DNA of 64,000 nt from Gymnogyps californianus (lineage: Eukaryota; Chordata; Aves; Accipitriformes; Cathartidae): NCBI RefSeq assembly GCF_018139145.2, contig NC_059500.1, positions 53,252,663-53,316,662 of the forward strand, read 5' to 3'. The notes beneath the pieces are model-generated. The model was not told where the DNA came from, made no database searches, and saw only the letters and a program-made list of their open reading frames with translations. This document shows positions 13,648 through 26,840 of the stretch, piece after piece. Numbering within the stretch: the first letter of the stretch is position 1; each line of letters starts with the position of its first letter. A program made the translations under genes and the position numbers.

Positions 13648-13988
13648 CTCGGTGAACTGCAATGAAGGGAACCCAAGGTCAAAAATGCACTTTGGGTCTG
13701 AGCATTATGGCACTTAGGTTAAAAAGATATTTTCCAGGTTTAATGGTCTTCAATTTGGTTTCTGTGACAGCATCAGGGAAACTCAGTATTTACAAACCTG
13801 TTAAAATATGTTGTATCAAAGACTGGTTTTTAAAAGCAATACATATCCTGTTACTAGACTAATACCAAAACCAGAAATAAATATCATGCTCCCCACCTCC
13901 AAGTCCACACATGGTTACCATCAGCATTTATAAGTAATTCTCCCAGTAAGTCACCTTTTTGCAGAGAAGGTTTGGGAAAATCCAGATT

Positions 13989-14029
13989 TTAAAAATAAAA
14001 AAACAAACAAACAAATAAATAAATAAAAA
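13989..14029 (+). repeat. AAAC/AAAT simple repeat
   Basis: A-run followed by (CAAA)n then (TAAA)n. Confidence 0.85.
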
Positions 14030-16799
14030 TCAGGCCTTACTTTTCTGAAAAGAGAAAAACACAGAAAACTTAAGGTTTTAACCTTTCCTGCTATAGCCAG
14101 ATCTTCATGCCCAATAATTTCTTGTTATTAACAACATCCAAACACTTTTAAAGCTTGGTAGCAAAATCAGTCTGCAAATTAAGACACTGTATACCAACTC
14201 ACATATAGTGAGTTAATTTTAGCAGTTATCAGGCTCTGAAGACAGGAGTTTATAATGGAAATGCTGACACGGTATCAGTGAGAATGGTACCACTATAAAA
14301 AGATTGTTCAAAATCATTATTTTCAGTAGGGTGAAATAGGGCAGTTTCTGAGCTGGAATGCAGAAAGCTCTTATATGCCACCTTTCTGATGCCTTCAGAA
14401 AAAAAAAAAAAGAAAAAAAAATCCTTCAACTGATGTAATAGGCTATTCTAGCCACAAAATAAAAACAAACCAGAAGTCTGAATATCAATAGTAAACTATA
14501 AAGCATGAAAAAGCTCATCTACAGAAAAAAAATTCTGCTGTTTAACACTTGCTATTCAACATAGGATATGTTCTCAAAATTAGTGCCAACTGACCAGATT
14601 AGATGCTAAACTATTTCTGTAGTGCTATGGAGGGTTAGAATAAGGTGTGAAAAGTCATGCAGCTTCCTTAGTAGCCCTACTAACAGCTAGCTTACTATGA
14701 AGTAAGGCCACTGAAGTGCATTTACTTGTTTCCTTACTTGCTCTTCTTTCTAACTCTTCCCTGTCCTAAATCCTTTTGTCCTCTAAATAATAGATACTTA
14801 CGTTTATGTACTATAGCTACTAGGTGACCACATCCTTGCACATTGTACAGTACGCTGCATTCTCTATAATGCCAGTCATTATTCTTCCTGACTTCACTAG
14901 CTTTCTTTAACTGAAGCATTTAAGATTAATGAGATGTTTGTTCTCAATCAGGGCACTTTGTATGAATACAGTTACACTTTCAGGAGCCATGCAGATGACT
15001 TATTTAATATTATTTGATTTTTTAATTGTTTGGGAGATTGATTTATGGCTATTTTTTGTCTATCAGCATAGACAAATTTGGTATCACTCTTCTCTTTTGT
15101 CAATAATCGTTATCAAACAGGACCTACCGCCTAGTAGGATATAAAGATCTGTTATGTTATCATGGATCCAAGTGCATCCTGGAAGGTGAAAATTTGACAT
15201 AAAATATTGTAAAGCATACTACTTCAGCTACTTAGAGACACTGTAACTGCAAGAAAACAGTATGCTTTTGAATCTCAAAAGCAGTTTCCTCTGATAATAT
15301 AAAATGGAATCTCCATCAAAGAAAAGTCTGGGTCTGTAAATCTGGTCCATGTAAGCATTTTTCTATTTCCATATTTTAATGATGTTCATAGTTGGGATTC
15401 ACACATAATACAGTTTCATTTAGCTATTAATGCAGCTCTCCTTTCTATAGTGCTCTCATACTTCAGTGCTTTGCAAAATCCTACTGATATACAAACATTT
15501 AGTAGAGAGCAAATTTTCTATAAAGTTAACATAACTGCCAGGACTTTAAGAAAGTATCATTTAACACAACTAAAAACAATACTTAATTGTGTAAGCAGAG
15601 GAACGAGAAGGAACTTTCCCTCCTAGGAAATGAATTCTGTTGAACCAAGGTTTGTACCAATGTTTCATAACTTCCACTTTATTCTCCACTGCATAAAACT
15701 TTTCTTTCTCCTTGTTTTCCAATCAACCTTCCCTTCAGGATTTAAAGCCTTATCCAGAAGGGTATTCCTCAGATAGGTCTTCTTCAGCTAAATCTCCTCC
15801 TTCTAGGAATCAATGTGAAGAGGAAGGAAAACAAGTTCAGACATTGAGGAAGTTGGAGTTTCAGGAAATAGGTATCTTCTGATAATTAAATCTTCTCATT
15901 TTGTGCACTTTTCTGACGCAAGAATTGAGTTTTTGAAGGCATGTGGATATAATTCCCACAGTGAGTCAAATCTCAGTTTCACATCTTCTGCAACAGCTGC
16001 AGTTTTTAGGAATGCTTATCCTGAACAAGAATTTAGATGAATATGATTTTTTTTCATTTGTTTCATGTAGAAACTTGAAGTCTGAACCGCATTAGTTGGA
16101 ATGTAAAATACACTCATTCTATATTCCCTACAGTAAAAATAAAGGTCGTGCAAATAAGTAATTTTCTTCAATTAACGTCTCCCTCTCCAGAGAGACTTAC
16201 GGTACTACACAGCAATTTAAAATACAATTAAAATATCATATGTATAACAACAGATATAGAAGAATTTATACAAATTAAAAAACTGATTCATAAAAGAAAC
16301 ATGCATATAATTCAAAGGTAGCATAAAACTTTCAGCTGCAGGTTGGCACGACTAACAAATTACAGATTTTCAAAAGGGAGAGTAGTACTCTGGGCAGCAG
16401 TATATTCAATTAAGTTGTCTTTTTTTATAGATGTACAGAAGATTGGTTAAAAGAGAACCACATTTATCTTAAGTATAATGTTAAGATTAGATAAAAGTAT
16501 TGTACTATTTTGAAGTGAAAGCTGTTAGGATAATCTAAGGTTATTGTCCAAACTCTGAAGAGACAGAAACATGATCCTAAAATGACAAATAGGACTCAAA
16601 TAAGTATCAGCAATTCTTAATCACGCTGATGTCAGCAATGAGGTTCCATACAAGCAAAAATACACTAATAAATTTAAGTTGTATATCAAACTGATAATTT
16701 TTTCTCTGAAGAGAACTACAGTCACATTGCTTTGCAATGAACAATACTGTTCAAACAGTCAAAAGAGAACCATAGAAAAAAGAAACCTCAGTGTCTATT

Positions 16800-18520
16800 T
16801 TATCCTTCTGCCTCACGGCACGATCAATTCTTCTTCAACTATTCCTGACATGTTTGTCTAACATGTTTTTAAAAATCCTGAAAGAGTAGATTCTACAAAA
16901 TCTCTATATATCCTATTCCAGTAGTTCATTATTTTTAGAAATAAAAATTCACAAAATTTCCTGGTATTAACATAAACTTCTGCTGATGCAGTTTAAAGCT
17001 GCTACAAGTCATCTTGTCCCTAAAATGAGAGAATGACAATTGATTGTGTTCCTCTTTGCCATACACATATAATTTTACATGAGAGAATGCTACTTACTTC
17101 CTTTCTCTCTTCCCCTGGCTATACTAAGAAGGATAATTCTTTTCAATTCTCTCTTATGGAATGATTGAGGTCTATCAGGAATGATTAAAATTTTGGTTTT
17201 GGTTTTTTGCAATTTCAATTGCACCTCTTGTTTTCTTCCATCCCATTCAGGCTCATGTTTTTTTGAACAACGTGTGTTCACTGTTAGACACAGTTCTTCA
17301 GCTGGGCTCTCATCAAAGCTGAAGAGAGCAGAAAGATTGTTCCATGTGTTTTTCAGGCTTTACTTCCAGTACAAGGCTTAAACATCCTGGTGTGATGTTT
17401 CAGGTTCTATAGAACTGATGACTTACATTCAGTTTGTGACCAGAGTGGTCACAACTGCAGTTGGCAGCAGGAGCTACTGCTTAGGTAGGGACTGCCATCT
17501 TATTTGTGCATAACTGATAACTCCTCTCTAAGTATTGTACCTATCTCTGTTGAATTCCATATGATTTATTTTACACCATTTCTTCAATACAGTAATATTA
17601 TTATTGTCCTATAAAATAGTAGGATCCAATCCAAAACAGTAATTGGATCCAATCCAAAATAGTAATCCTAACCCAAATTAGTAAACCTCAGCCTACAAAA
17701 TGCCCAAGGTCCTTGCAACTTACAGATAATGCATCAGGAATGTTTCTTATTAATCCTTTCACTCCATTGAAATATTGACATAACTGAAGAAAATAAAATT
17801 TTGAGTAATACCTGAAACACACCTGACAGTTGTGAAAAAGCCTTTGATACATTCTGTAAGTTTAACACCTTGGTAGCTTTGCATGAAGTATACTCCCCCA
17901 TCTCCTGCACAATCATCTTAAACGACTTAAAGTAGACCAGTCTAGATTTCCATGTGTGTTCCGTAAGGAGATGAAAAGTAATCAGCAAATGATGCACAGA
18001 ACTTTATCACTCTCTTAGTGATTTTAAGAGTCTGATGAGAATGATGGCTGGTAGCCTGAGATACTGAGGGTTGAAAGCAAATCCATACTCTTACATGTTT
18101 GGCAACTATTGATTTACAGCATATCTTTTCTGTCGCTTGAATATCAGAACTTAAAACACTATCAAAAGCGTCTGAAAGTTAGGATGCATGAAATCTTCCC
18201 TATTCCCATGAGCTGTCACAGCAAAAAATCAGTTGGCTTGTTCTTAAACACATACCTCTTTGTACTCTCTTATTGTCTTGGTGTTTAGAAATTGATAGAT
18301 TCATCATTTGTTTAGTATTTCTCTTAGAATCCATGATAGGTTGACTGCCACATAATTCCTTGGGTCACCCATTTCCTGCCTTTTTAAAAGGCAACATTAC
18401 ATTTTCCAGGCTGCTGGCACCTCACCTAAGCTCTGCAAACTCTCAGAGATAAGCACTAATGGTTCTGAGATTGCTTCAGCATCTCAAGAGTTTTGAAAGA
18501 CCCTACTATTAAAAAAGAAA
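16800..18520 (-). mobile_element. Ancient CR1 LINE fragment, about 1.7 kb
   Basis: The plus strand follows the antisense CR1 consensus, as I remember it, in order. A UTR-type part at 16840-17060 includes TATTCCAGTAGTTCATTA and AAAATTTCCTGGTATTAACA. Then come CTTCAGCTGGGCTCTCATCA (about 17300), ACATTCAGTTTGTGACC (about 17430) and a reverse-transcriptase part at 18260-18510 including TAATGGTTCTGAGATTGCTT. On the minus strand the last part is recognisable as the RT segment ISEPL-x-LISESL...GNxPKELCGSQPIM, with stops. Strongly mutated, so old. The middle (about 17700-18230) is the least certain. Confidence 0.7.
17622..17685 (+). repeat. 23-bp tandem repeat
   Basis: GGATCCAATCCAAAACAGTA with period 23 (17622-17644 and 17645-17667, two mismatches), then a partial third unit, CCCAAATTAGTAA. 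It lies inside the old CR1 fragment. Confidence 0.85.
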
Positions 18521-19740
18521 AAGTGAACTGGGTATACGTGTATATATACAGGTATGAGTAAATAACAGAGCATTATTCACATCCCCGAAACTGTTGGATT
18601 TTTGTTCTTTAACTTGGGTAGCAGATGCCTACTATCTATCACTCCTACATCTTTCAGCTGACAATGAACAGTTCACTTTGACACGTGGACAACATGTAAT
18701 AACAAAGAATAAAAGATAGCAGATTATGGAGGACAAGTTTTAAGTAAATTTAATACTAGTGAGGTCTATTCAATCTTCAGCATTTCATTAGAACTTCCCA
18801 ACTGAACGACAACTTATGACATTAAGAATGTGAACTTTATTCCACAAACATATCTGAATGAAGAGCTCTCTTGGGGCATACGTTCATTTTACTCAGGTCA
18901 CCAAATCAGAGCTATAGAAAGATGAAGCTGTCAGCATTAATGATTTAGCTGTACAGTAATCGATACACATACAAAATCACAGCAATTCAGTTAAATATAT
19001 AATAGCCAAAGCTTACATTAAATAAATTGTCCAAGTGCGCAACACATACTGTCTAGCCTTTGCACAGTGAAAATGGTGCTCCATTTCACTCCTATCACCT
19101 TCTTGTTACCTAACACATGAAATTCCAGAAATCCACTAAGTGTTCTCTCCAGTTCCTCGAGTGTGCTTTTGCAAAAATCCAATACTAAAACCTCTTCACA
19201 TAAAATTTCCATTCAGTCATTTTCTGTATGTTTTTGATATCTCTTCCACTGCTTCATCTCATCTCCTCAAATAATTTGGCCAAAAAGTACTTTCCCTAAA
19301 ATTCAGATCTTATTTTCAGAAACTTACATGCATCATAACAGCATATAACTAAACCTATTCAGTAAAATGTGCATAGTTCTCAAATTAACGCTGTCCTTGG
19401 GTGTGAATTTTTCCCCTAAAACTTCGTCAAAGAAAAATCCCAGTCAAGTCAAGCTTTAACCTTCTCCCCAACATTTTCCTTTTTCTATATTACCCAATTC
19501 CCCCTTTATTGCCCCATAGTGAACGTAAATGAGTCAAGTCAGCCACTATCTCACTATTTTTATTCTTATCTTTCACCTACTGCTGCGCTATCTGAATGTC
19601 CTCTTCACTTCAAGAACATTTGTAAAATAACCTTAAAACCCCAGAACAATTTTAGAATCCTTTCTACAACAGAGCATTAACAAATTGTAAGACTGTATTT
19701 TGTTTTACTATTTTTCAGTGACTTTTGATTTTAAAAAATG

Positions 19741-19796
19741 TAGTCAAAAGACAAAGACATTTATTTTTGACTAAAAAATAGTCAAAAGACAAAGAC
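19741..19796 (+). repeat. 17-bp direct repeat with hairpin
   Basis: AGTCAAAAGACAAAGAC occurs at 19742-19758 and 19780-19796. Between them TTTTGACTA can pair with the first TAGTCAAAA. Confidence 0.85.
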
Positions 19797-21463
19797 TCTC
19801 TCCAAATTTCCCCTCAAATGTGTTACTGTCATATTGCAGTTAACATCAGAGTCCAAGACAATGTTCTAATTTTCAGTGTTTTTAATGAAAACACCTGATT
19901 CAGTCCTATTGTTGTCATACATGGTATTTCATGAATAAGAATGTTCTCCTTAGAATTCCCATACTTGCACATCATAGCTGTTATCTCCCCTGAAAAGAAA
20001 TTAACAAAACTTTTTGATAGAGCAGTGGAGCTTTCTACCCCTGTTTGTTTAACTGATAATTAGATTCTGAGTTAATGGCAACCTGTTACTTGTTACAACA
20101 GACAGGCTTTTCCCCTCGACCTTTCCCTGACTCTAGAACAGCAGTCACAAAAGTAGTTCAGGAGATCCTGAAACTCATGATTGTCTGATAAGGAAGCTAT
20201 AACAAGGTTTTCTGGTTACCAATGACAGATGAAAATTGGATTTTACCTAGTAAGAATGCCTTTCCTACTAAAATGAGAACACATTACAGAGATAGAAATT
20301 GATTCAATAAATATTTTAATAGCTATTCCCTGAAAGAACACAGGACTAAACATTACAGATGGACTATATTTTTGTAATAAGCAGTTCTAAGTCACTTCTT
20401 TCCTTTTGTTTTCCCTAGCTTAGGTAATATGTGGATTAAAAATACCAGTTCCTCTTTTGTTTCCTTAACTCTTAGCATTCACAAAAGAACCTTAAAATGT
20501 TGATAGTGTACAAAAAGAAAATCAAAGTGTTTATATTTATTGTCACTTTCACTTTGCTAATGCTACAATTGCGAATTTCTTACAGGTGACTTTCATAATT
20601 GCAAGAAGTGATGTTTGACAAAGCGATATTGTATTTTCCAGTAATTTAAATTCTCATTTCTTTTTCAACATATCTAAAAATGTTATGATGTCATTTAAGG
20701 ATTTACATTTTTAAGGCATCTGAAATACCTGCTTTTAATTCAACAACTGAAGAAAAGCTATGTTGCCATCAAAACTGATTATCACATTTCCTCAAGCTGT
20801 TTTAAGGAAAACAAATATTAGATGACTTAAGCAGGGCAACTGATAGATTGGTGAAATGTAAAATTTTAAACTGTTTTTTTTTAAATGAGTATATGTTTAG
20901 GGATTGTATGAATTACTAATTGCTTGTCTATTTATTCCTTGCTGTATAAAACTATTTTATACTTTTTTAAAAATAAAATAGGCATTTAGGAGCTTCACAA
21001 GTGAAATTTTTTTCTGCTTATACAATGCAGCAAACCTTGAATGCTGTAAAAGAACAATTTCATTCTTGACTGTAATTTATTATTCTCTTTCCCTTTCTCT
21101 ATTCTCCAGCTGCTCACATGTACATACCAAAAGTCTAAAATATTTAGAGGAAATCTCATTTTTTCTCTCTCTTATGTGCATTTAAATTTTCAGTTGTTTC
21201 CTTGAACAATGTTCTACACACAACTATATTCTGTTAGCCAATCCTTTTCTTGAGAGTATAAACCTACTCCAAGTTTGTCTATCAAAATGCTATTATTTTC
21301 ACATTGAAATCAAATCGTATTTTACAAATAATTTCTCCCCAGCAAGTGTGTGTTCAGAAAAAATACACAGGCTACATTCCACATGCAATCATGCATGTGC
21401 TGCTTTTTTTTTTTTCCCTTAATCTCTAATGTGTTAGATAACTAAGCAACGTCTGAAACTTAC

Positions 21464-21540
21464 AGCTGTCCAGGCTTCTCTTCTGCATCGAGAACACAAC
21501 CATTCATTATGGATTTCATGAGAAGGAACACCATAGCAAC
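21464..21540 (-). CDS. KDM4C: KDM4C exon: PHD finger, middle
   Basis: Short 77-nt exon between gttctag|GTTGCT and ACAGCT|GTAAGTTT. The first two bases finish the Ser codon left by the previous exon, giving the junction [21 protein letters not shown], then RREAWTA, ending in phase 0. It supplies the HxxC and CxxC zinc ligands of the PHD finger. Human has CYGIPSHEICDGWLCARC at this place. It is the last exon visible in the gene's direction. The next expected exon, starting ECCLCNLRGGAL in mammals (extended PHD), was looked for down to position 1 by eye and not seen. Confidence 0.96.
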
Positions 21541-22473
21541 CTAGAACAAGAGAGCTGGATTGATTAATATATTCTGCCTTTCTATCTATGATGTCATTCA
21601 ATTCAACTGTGTATAAACACTAGTAAAACACATCTGTGACGAAGGAGACTTTTCCAATCTAGACTTACTGCTAATTCCATGAAATACATAAATTAGACAC
21701 ACAGACACTCTTCCCAAAACTCAAAAAAAAAAACCCCAAACAAAAACCCCACCAAACAAAACCAAAAATCAAAACAAACAAAACAAACAAACAAAACAAC
21801 CCCCAAACACCCAAAAAAACAAATCCCAGGGAATTTCTTATTTTCTGTCAGTTCCATAGCAAATCGTCAATTCTCCCTGCAGTAAAAATGTACAGTTTGA
21901 ATTAATGTACTGACATTTATTCTATGCAATTATACCACACTTCCATGTAAGAATTTCACATGGACTTCTTAGAGTTAACTATTCAAGTCCCACTGTCTGT
22001 AGAAGATACTGCAGAAAATCCATGCATTCATCAGTCACTCTTGAAATAAAAAAGAATGCAAGGTAAAGGAAATTACTGCATACCTAGTCAATAGCAACAC
22101 TCACAAGTCTTTAAATCCAGCAGGATTTCACCCTGACTACTTAATAAGGACATACTAACATCATACAGTGGTTTAAAATATAAGAAGTAAAAGAGGAATT
22201 TAATAGCTCAGAATTGAAACAAGAATCAGAAGTTTGTGATTATTCAAAGTTCACAGAAAAGTTAATTCTTCACTATTTTCACAGCAATCATTAACAAGTA
22301 ATAGAAAATGTAACATAGTTTTAAAAAAAACTTAGCCAGTTACTGAAGCATTACACATGGAAATGTTCTTCAAGTACTTTTAAAGACATACTAGAAGCCT
22401 TGTTAACTATTATTTATCAATAAAACAAAATTTGAAATTACATTCCTGCCAACTGAACAATTAGTTTATTTAC
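21541..22473 (-). other. KDM4C: KDM4C intron
   Basis: 933-bp intron between the two PHD exons. It contains an A/C-rich low-complexity tract at 21723-21822 and otherwise nothing recognisable. Confidence 0.95.
21723..21822 (+). repeat. A/C-rich low-complexity tract
   Basis: About 100 nt of AAAC/AACCCC-type repeats (AAACAAACAAACAAAACAAC), with no T except one. It lies in a short KDM4C intron, about 180 bp from a PHD exon. Confidence 0.9.
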
Positions 22474-22690
22474 TTGCATGAACCCGTACACAACACTTTG
22501 CACAGGAAATCAGAAGACTTGTTCCATCTTCTTCGATAAAGGCATTTGATGGATAGTTTTCAGTGTTTTCTTCACTATAAATAAAACACATCTCTGGAAT
22601 AAGAGGTTTAGTCTTTTCATTTTCAGCCATCAATGTTTCTGCTGAGTTTGCTTCCCCGAAAATAGGACTTTCTTCATCATGATTGTCTGG
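22474..22690 (-). CDS. KDM4C: KDM4C exon: PHD finger, first half
   Basis: 217-nt exon after a ttattttccag|CCAGAC acceptor, ending GCAA|GTAAAT (phase 0 in, phase 1 out). The product begins [12 protein letters not shown]. It then contains [40 protein letters not shown] and the first base of a Ser codon. The [13 protein letters not shown] sequence is characteristic of KDM4C rather than KDM4A or KDM4B, and is the main reason for choosing this paralogue. CAKC and the following H-x-x-C (completed in the next exon) are zinc ligands of the PHD finger. The first 20 or so residues vary among vertebrates. Reading through the donor would add only one residue before a stop. Confidence 0.97.
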
Positions 22691-23559
22691 CTGGAAAATA
22701 AACAAAATTTATATTTAAGTAAAAGAAAGGAGAGTCTTACTCTTCCTTTTGATAATGATGAAATGACTTCTCCCCTCCCAGCTCTTGCGCTATCAATGTA
22801 ACAGTTTTATGAGAAAATTAACTGCTTCTAGGTATTTATCACAGTCATTCTATAGTTCCTTGATTGTTCAAATAACTGTGAAATCTAGAATAGCACTCAG
22901 CCTGCAAACTAGTGTTACTGCAGCAGTGTTCAATGATACTGTACCTCTGTTTCCCTTTGAGCCCTTTAACTGGGTCCAGTGCAATAAAAGTTTTCTTCCT
23001 AGTTCCCATGCTGAGGGGATTCCAGTTTAACAGCTTCAGAATTTATACCATAGTACTACGGCAGCATTTTTAGCTGACATTTGACACAGGAATTCCACAA
23101 GCCAGTATCAAACAGTGCTCTGCATTAGACCATTTCTATAGGAATATTATTCCTGAGAAGGCCTAAGTACTGTGAAAACACTCATTTCTTCCACACTGCA
23201 GGAAGGAGACATAGAAGAGGCTCCGATAAAAAGCATTTGAAGGTGGATATATAAGGAAATAGCTAAAAGATACAAACTTATGTGGATTCGCCACCTCAAA
23301 AAGTGTAACTTCAAGGGCAAGCACACATACACTAACACTAATCCTACATAAACCCTAGTAGAAGGCATACACTGTCTGCAACCAAGGATAAACACAGGTG
23401 AACAGAGTATCAGTTCTAATTTTAACAATAGTGAGTTTATTTACTTCTCATACAAATCAAATGCATAAGCTTATCTTATTTCTAATTTACTGGAAATGAA
23501 GTAGCTGGGCAGCTATTTCACACTTCACCTGGAGATGGAGTTGTTAGGATCTTGCTTAC
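22691..23559 (-). other. KDM4C: KDM4C intron
   Basis: 869-bp intron bounded by GTAAGC and ttattttccag on the minus strand. No repeat or RNA gene recognised. Confidence 0.95.
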
Positions 23560-23741
23560 CTTGTAGTATGGCATGAGAAGAGTGCAAACGGCACAGTGTG
23601 GTTCCTTTTTTGCACAGGCTGCATTGTATTCTTTTTCAGCATTGAAATTGGGTACTCTTGTCTGCCAAAGGTAGACCAGAGGCCTGGCCCATGTCTCTGT
23701 CTCTTGAACTTTCTCTTCAACTAAGGTAGTCTCAGACAGTT
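23560..23741 (-). CDS. KDM4C: KDM4C exon: pre-PHD segment
   Basis: Conserved 182-nt KDM4C exon. It is read from ttctttaag|AACTGTC to TACAAG|GTAAGC, phase 1 in and phase 0 out. It encodes [20 protein letters not shown], then [20 protein letters not shown] and a Cys-rich end, [15 protein letters not shown]. The WAxPL-(V/I)-(Y/H)-LWQ block and the HCAxCTLLMPY motif are KDM4 hallmarks; the latter forms the N-terminal lobe of the PHD region. It is only 869 bp from the next exon, in a compact three-exon cluster. The fit to human KDM4C is close, so I have no doubt about identity or frame. Confidence 0.97.
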
Positions 23742-25547
23742 CTTAAAGAAAACAAACAATTTGTTACACTGTAGTCCTGGAATGAAGACAACAATGATTT
23801 TGTCGTGTGTGCTAATAATGAAGATAAAACAATGCTATCAGAAGTCTGTGTGTGAATACACATGCAGAGGTCTAAAAGAATTATGCATCAGGACAAGCAC
23901 ACAAAAAGTGCTGTGGCACCTGTGTCATGAGCTGACTGCTCCACATACAGCATAAGAAAGTATGCCACTAGCTCTACTGTTTACAATTTGTATTCATATC
24001 CACAACATTATGTCTCACTCTTCCACTCCTTAATTCCTCCAGCCTCTACCCTCTATCCCTCCATGCACTCTGCTCTGAATTCCTTATGGATGGAACATGT
24101 TGCATCCTGTCAAGCAGCACCGGACAAATCACTCCATTCACCCAGCATGGCACCTCTGAACTCGTTACGGAAGCTGACACTCATTTTCCAAAGTGAAAAA
24201 GAGACAAATGTTATAGCCAGGGAGCAATGGGGAACAATCAGATCTAAGATGCAGCTGGACATGCATGCTGGATCCCCCTAAGGAAAAAATTACTTGGTAA
24301 TATCAGTGATCTGTTCTGGATGTTGTAAAAGTTTGTTTTACTTATTAGCAGTGTTTCCGTGCAGGACTCCATAAAGCTGACTTTAGGAAATTAAAAGCTA
24401 GAGAAGCTGGGAAATAAAATCAGACTGAAACTCACAGAGAAATAGCTTATTCAATAGGAGTAATCTAAAAACGTAGTCATTTGATGTTGAGAAAGATGTG
24501 GAAAAGGGAAAGCTGTGAAAAGGAGACTGGGTGTAAAACCCTTGCCTCAGTGAAACCATTAGCATAATTATTAATTATCCAGTTGTTAACACCAGAATTT
24601 CAGCCTAGTCACGTGTTTGAGCTGGTTGGAAACCTCAAGATATCTTCACAGGCAACCTAGTGACTTTGCCACCTGCCAAATATACAGATTATGAGGAGGG
24701 AAATGTCTTTTCATTCTAGAAAGGAAAGCATTGCTGACAGGAAATGTTAAGTATGTTTTTCTGAATTGGGTCCTTATACACTGCTCTGATTAATGATAAG
24801 GTCTGTGGTTCTGTTCATTCAAGTGGACAGTGCCTATTAAATCTTTCATGATCAATGAGAAGGCATGTAGGTGTCAATTAGAATAATTAAAATAATGTGA
24901 ATGTGGGAACGAAAATGTAGAAAGTTATTGAATAGGACTTTCAGATAACAAAAAAAATGTCTATAGCTTGCAGTCCTTTTCTAATGATGTATTTAGGAAA
25001 AATTGTTTATTTCAGAAGAAGAAAATTCCAACAACAGAGAAATGTTTAATGAAGTACATTAAGCTGAATCATCACATTCCTTCAGCCCATGACTGCCTTC
25101 ATCCACTTTACGAAAAAGCGGAGGCTTTATGGGTCTCGTCCTATGATAAATTGCCACATATTGCTACAAAAGCACTATAAAGTTGATAGTATTTTTATCA
25201 GTGTTGAATAAAATATGGATTAAAATATTTGTCTACAAGCAAGCCAAATGTGGGAAAAATAAATTAATTAATATATCCTGCATGTGAATTTTATTCCATT
25301 TTTTATAGTTTCTCAAGAGAACTAGTATCAATTCAATAAACATTTGCCAATAATCCAGGTAGAAGGACAAATACAAAGCATCTGCAAAAAAGCTGTCACC
25401 AAGTCAATATTCAGTAGCAGAGCTTTATGGTGAATAATGTAGCTGCAAAAGAATAGCAGTGAAGAAATAGCTGAACACAAGGAAGAGATGAAAATATAAA
25501 ATGCTGGCATCACTGTTATAGCTTTCTGAACTACTTATTTTTTAAGT

Positions 25548-25569
25548 TAAAAGCTTAACTAAGCTTTTA
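25548..25569 (+). repeat. Perfect 10-bp inverted repeat
   Basis: TAAAAGCTTA, AC, TAAGCTTTTA, within a longer imperfect A/T palindrome. Confidence 0.9.
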
Positions 25570-26779
25570 GTTAAAAACACTCTGTCCGATCATATTTTTT
25601 CTATTGCTTGCAATTTTCCAGAACTGTAAAATAAACAGCTCTGAAATCTACACCTCTAGTTCTGTTTCTATCTATTTAAATTTTCCCTTACAGAATGCTC
25701 TCACAAGTGGCTTCATCTTTGCTAACTTATTTTCCAAATTCTTTCTTTGACATTATTTTCTTTTAGGAGCTTATACTGCCATTATTTTAAATATTTTCAT
25801 TATAGTTGTGACCTCACAGAATTCAGGGTTTGATTGTGCCTTATGAAGAAAACAAAGAGCAACACAAAATTTGTTGTGAAGGTTTGTAACTTACATCTTC
25901 CATATCTATTATTCACGTCGAAACTGACATCCTTTGATCGCACCACTCCTTATCACTGCTGAATAATTTTCCCATGAGGGGTGAAGTCTTCACCCTGAAC
26001 CTCAGCCTATTATGCTCCTCTTTAGTCAAAAATCTGTCTTTGGATTTCCAGCCCTGGAATCAAGTCTAGGACGATAGCTCTAGTTCTCTCACATAGTACT
26101 CTGGTTTCCCACTGCCTCCAGCACATTGCTGAGTTCATGACCATATTGGTTCTGCTTTTGATGAGAACAGTATTTATATCTTAATTACATATAAACTCCA
26201 CCATTTCAGTTCCCTCCTGCGTGATCTTTACAAATCCCTTCCAGACTGAGGGAGTGAAAAGAATGCAAGAGCCAGGAATGAAGCTGGCAGAACTCTTACA
26301 ACATTTTGTTGCTTTCAAGAGCTTTGTATTTATTTTCAAATCTCATTCCAAATGAAGTCAGGGACAAAGTGTCAAATGCAGATGTACCGGACTGCATCTT
26401 TCACAACCTCCAAAAAATTTAACACTATTTTAATAAATTTATTTTCTCCTTTACATTATGTTTAGAGCAACTACTTCCAGTTACTGATTGACTAGAAGCA
26501 AACCTTTCTCATTTGCCTCTAATCTCTAACATCTCTAATTATGCATTCTATCTCCTTTGAGGTATGACTGTCTTTTCAATGCTCCTTACTGCAGTCTCTA
26601 AGTGTCTTTGCATAAACTATGGCACCCAAGCTCTCTGATGTGATCCTCCTGCATATTACACCTTGCAATCTCTCATTCTTCTCCACCATAACAAGCCCAA
26701 AAGCACAGCCAGGAAAGGGAAAATATCCCTCCTTTCAGAGGGAGACTAGCTAACCCAGTACTTCCTAAAGGAATGTTAC

Positions 26780-26840
26780 ACTAACAGTATAGTTATACTA
26801 TACTATGCTATAACTAAACTATAGTTATACTAACAGTATA
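26780..26840 (+). repeat. Short direct/inverted repeat cluster
   Basis: CTAACAGTATA occurs at both ends, with TATAGTTATACTA twice and in self-complementary arrangement between them. Confidence 0.85.

Larger units (their letters stand above)
1..21463 (-). other. KDM4C: KDM4C intron (3' part incomplete)
   Basis: No exon seen. The stretch starts with a GTAAGTTT donor at 21463 and runs out of the window, so the intron is at least 21.4 kb. It is AT-rich, with old antisense CR1 copies (listed separately), A/T-rich and purine-rich simple repeats, and one GC-richer coding-like relic near 13.4 kb. The remaining sequence shows nothing I recognise. Confidence 0.85.

Noticed and set aside
19018..19212. 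64-codon minus-strand frame in the long 3' intron, considered as the next KDM4C exon
   Set aside because: It does not resemble the expected ECCLCNLRGGAL extended-PHD sequence and lacks the zinc-ligand pattern.
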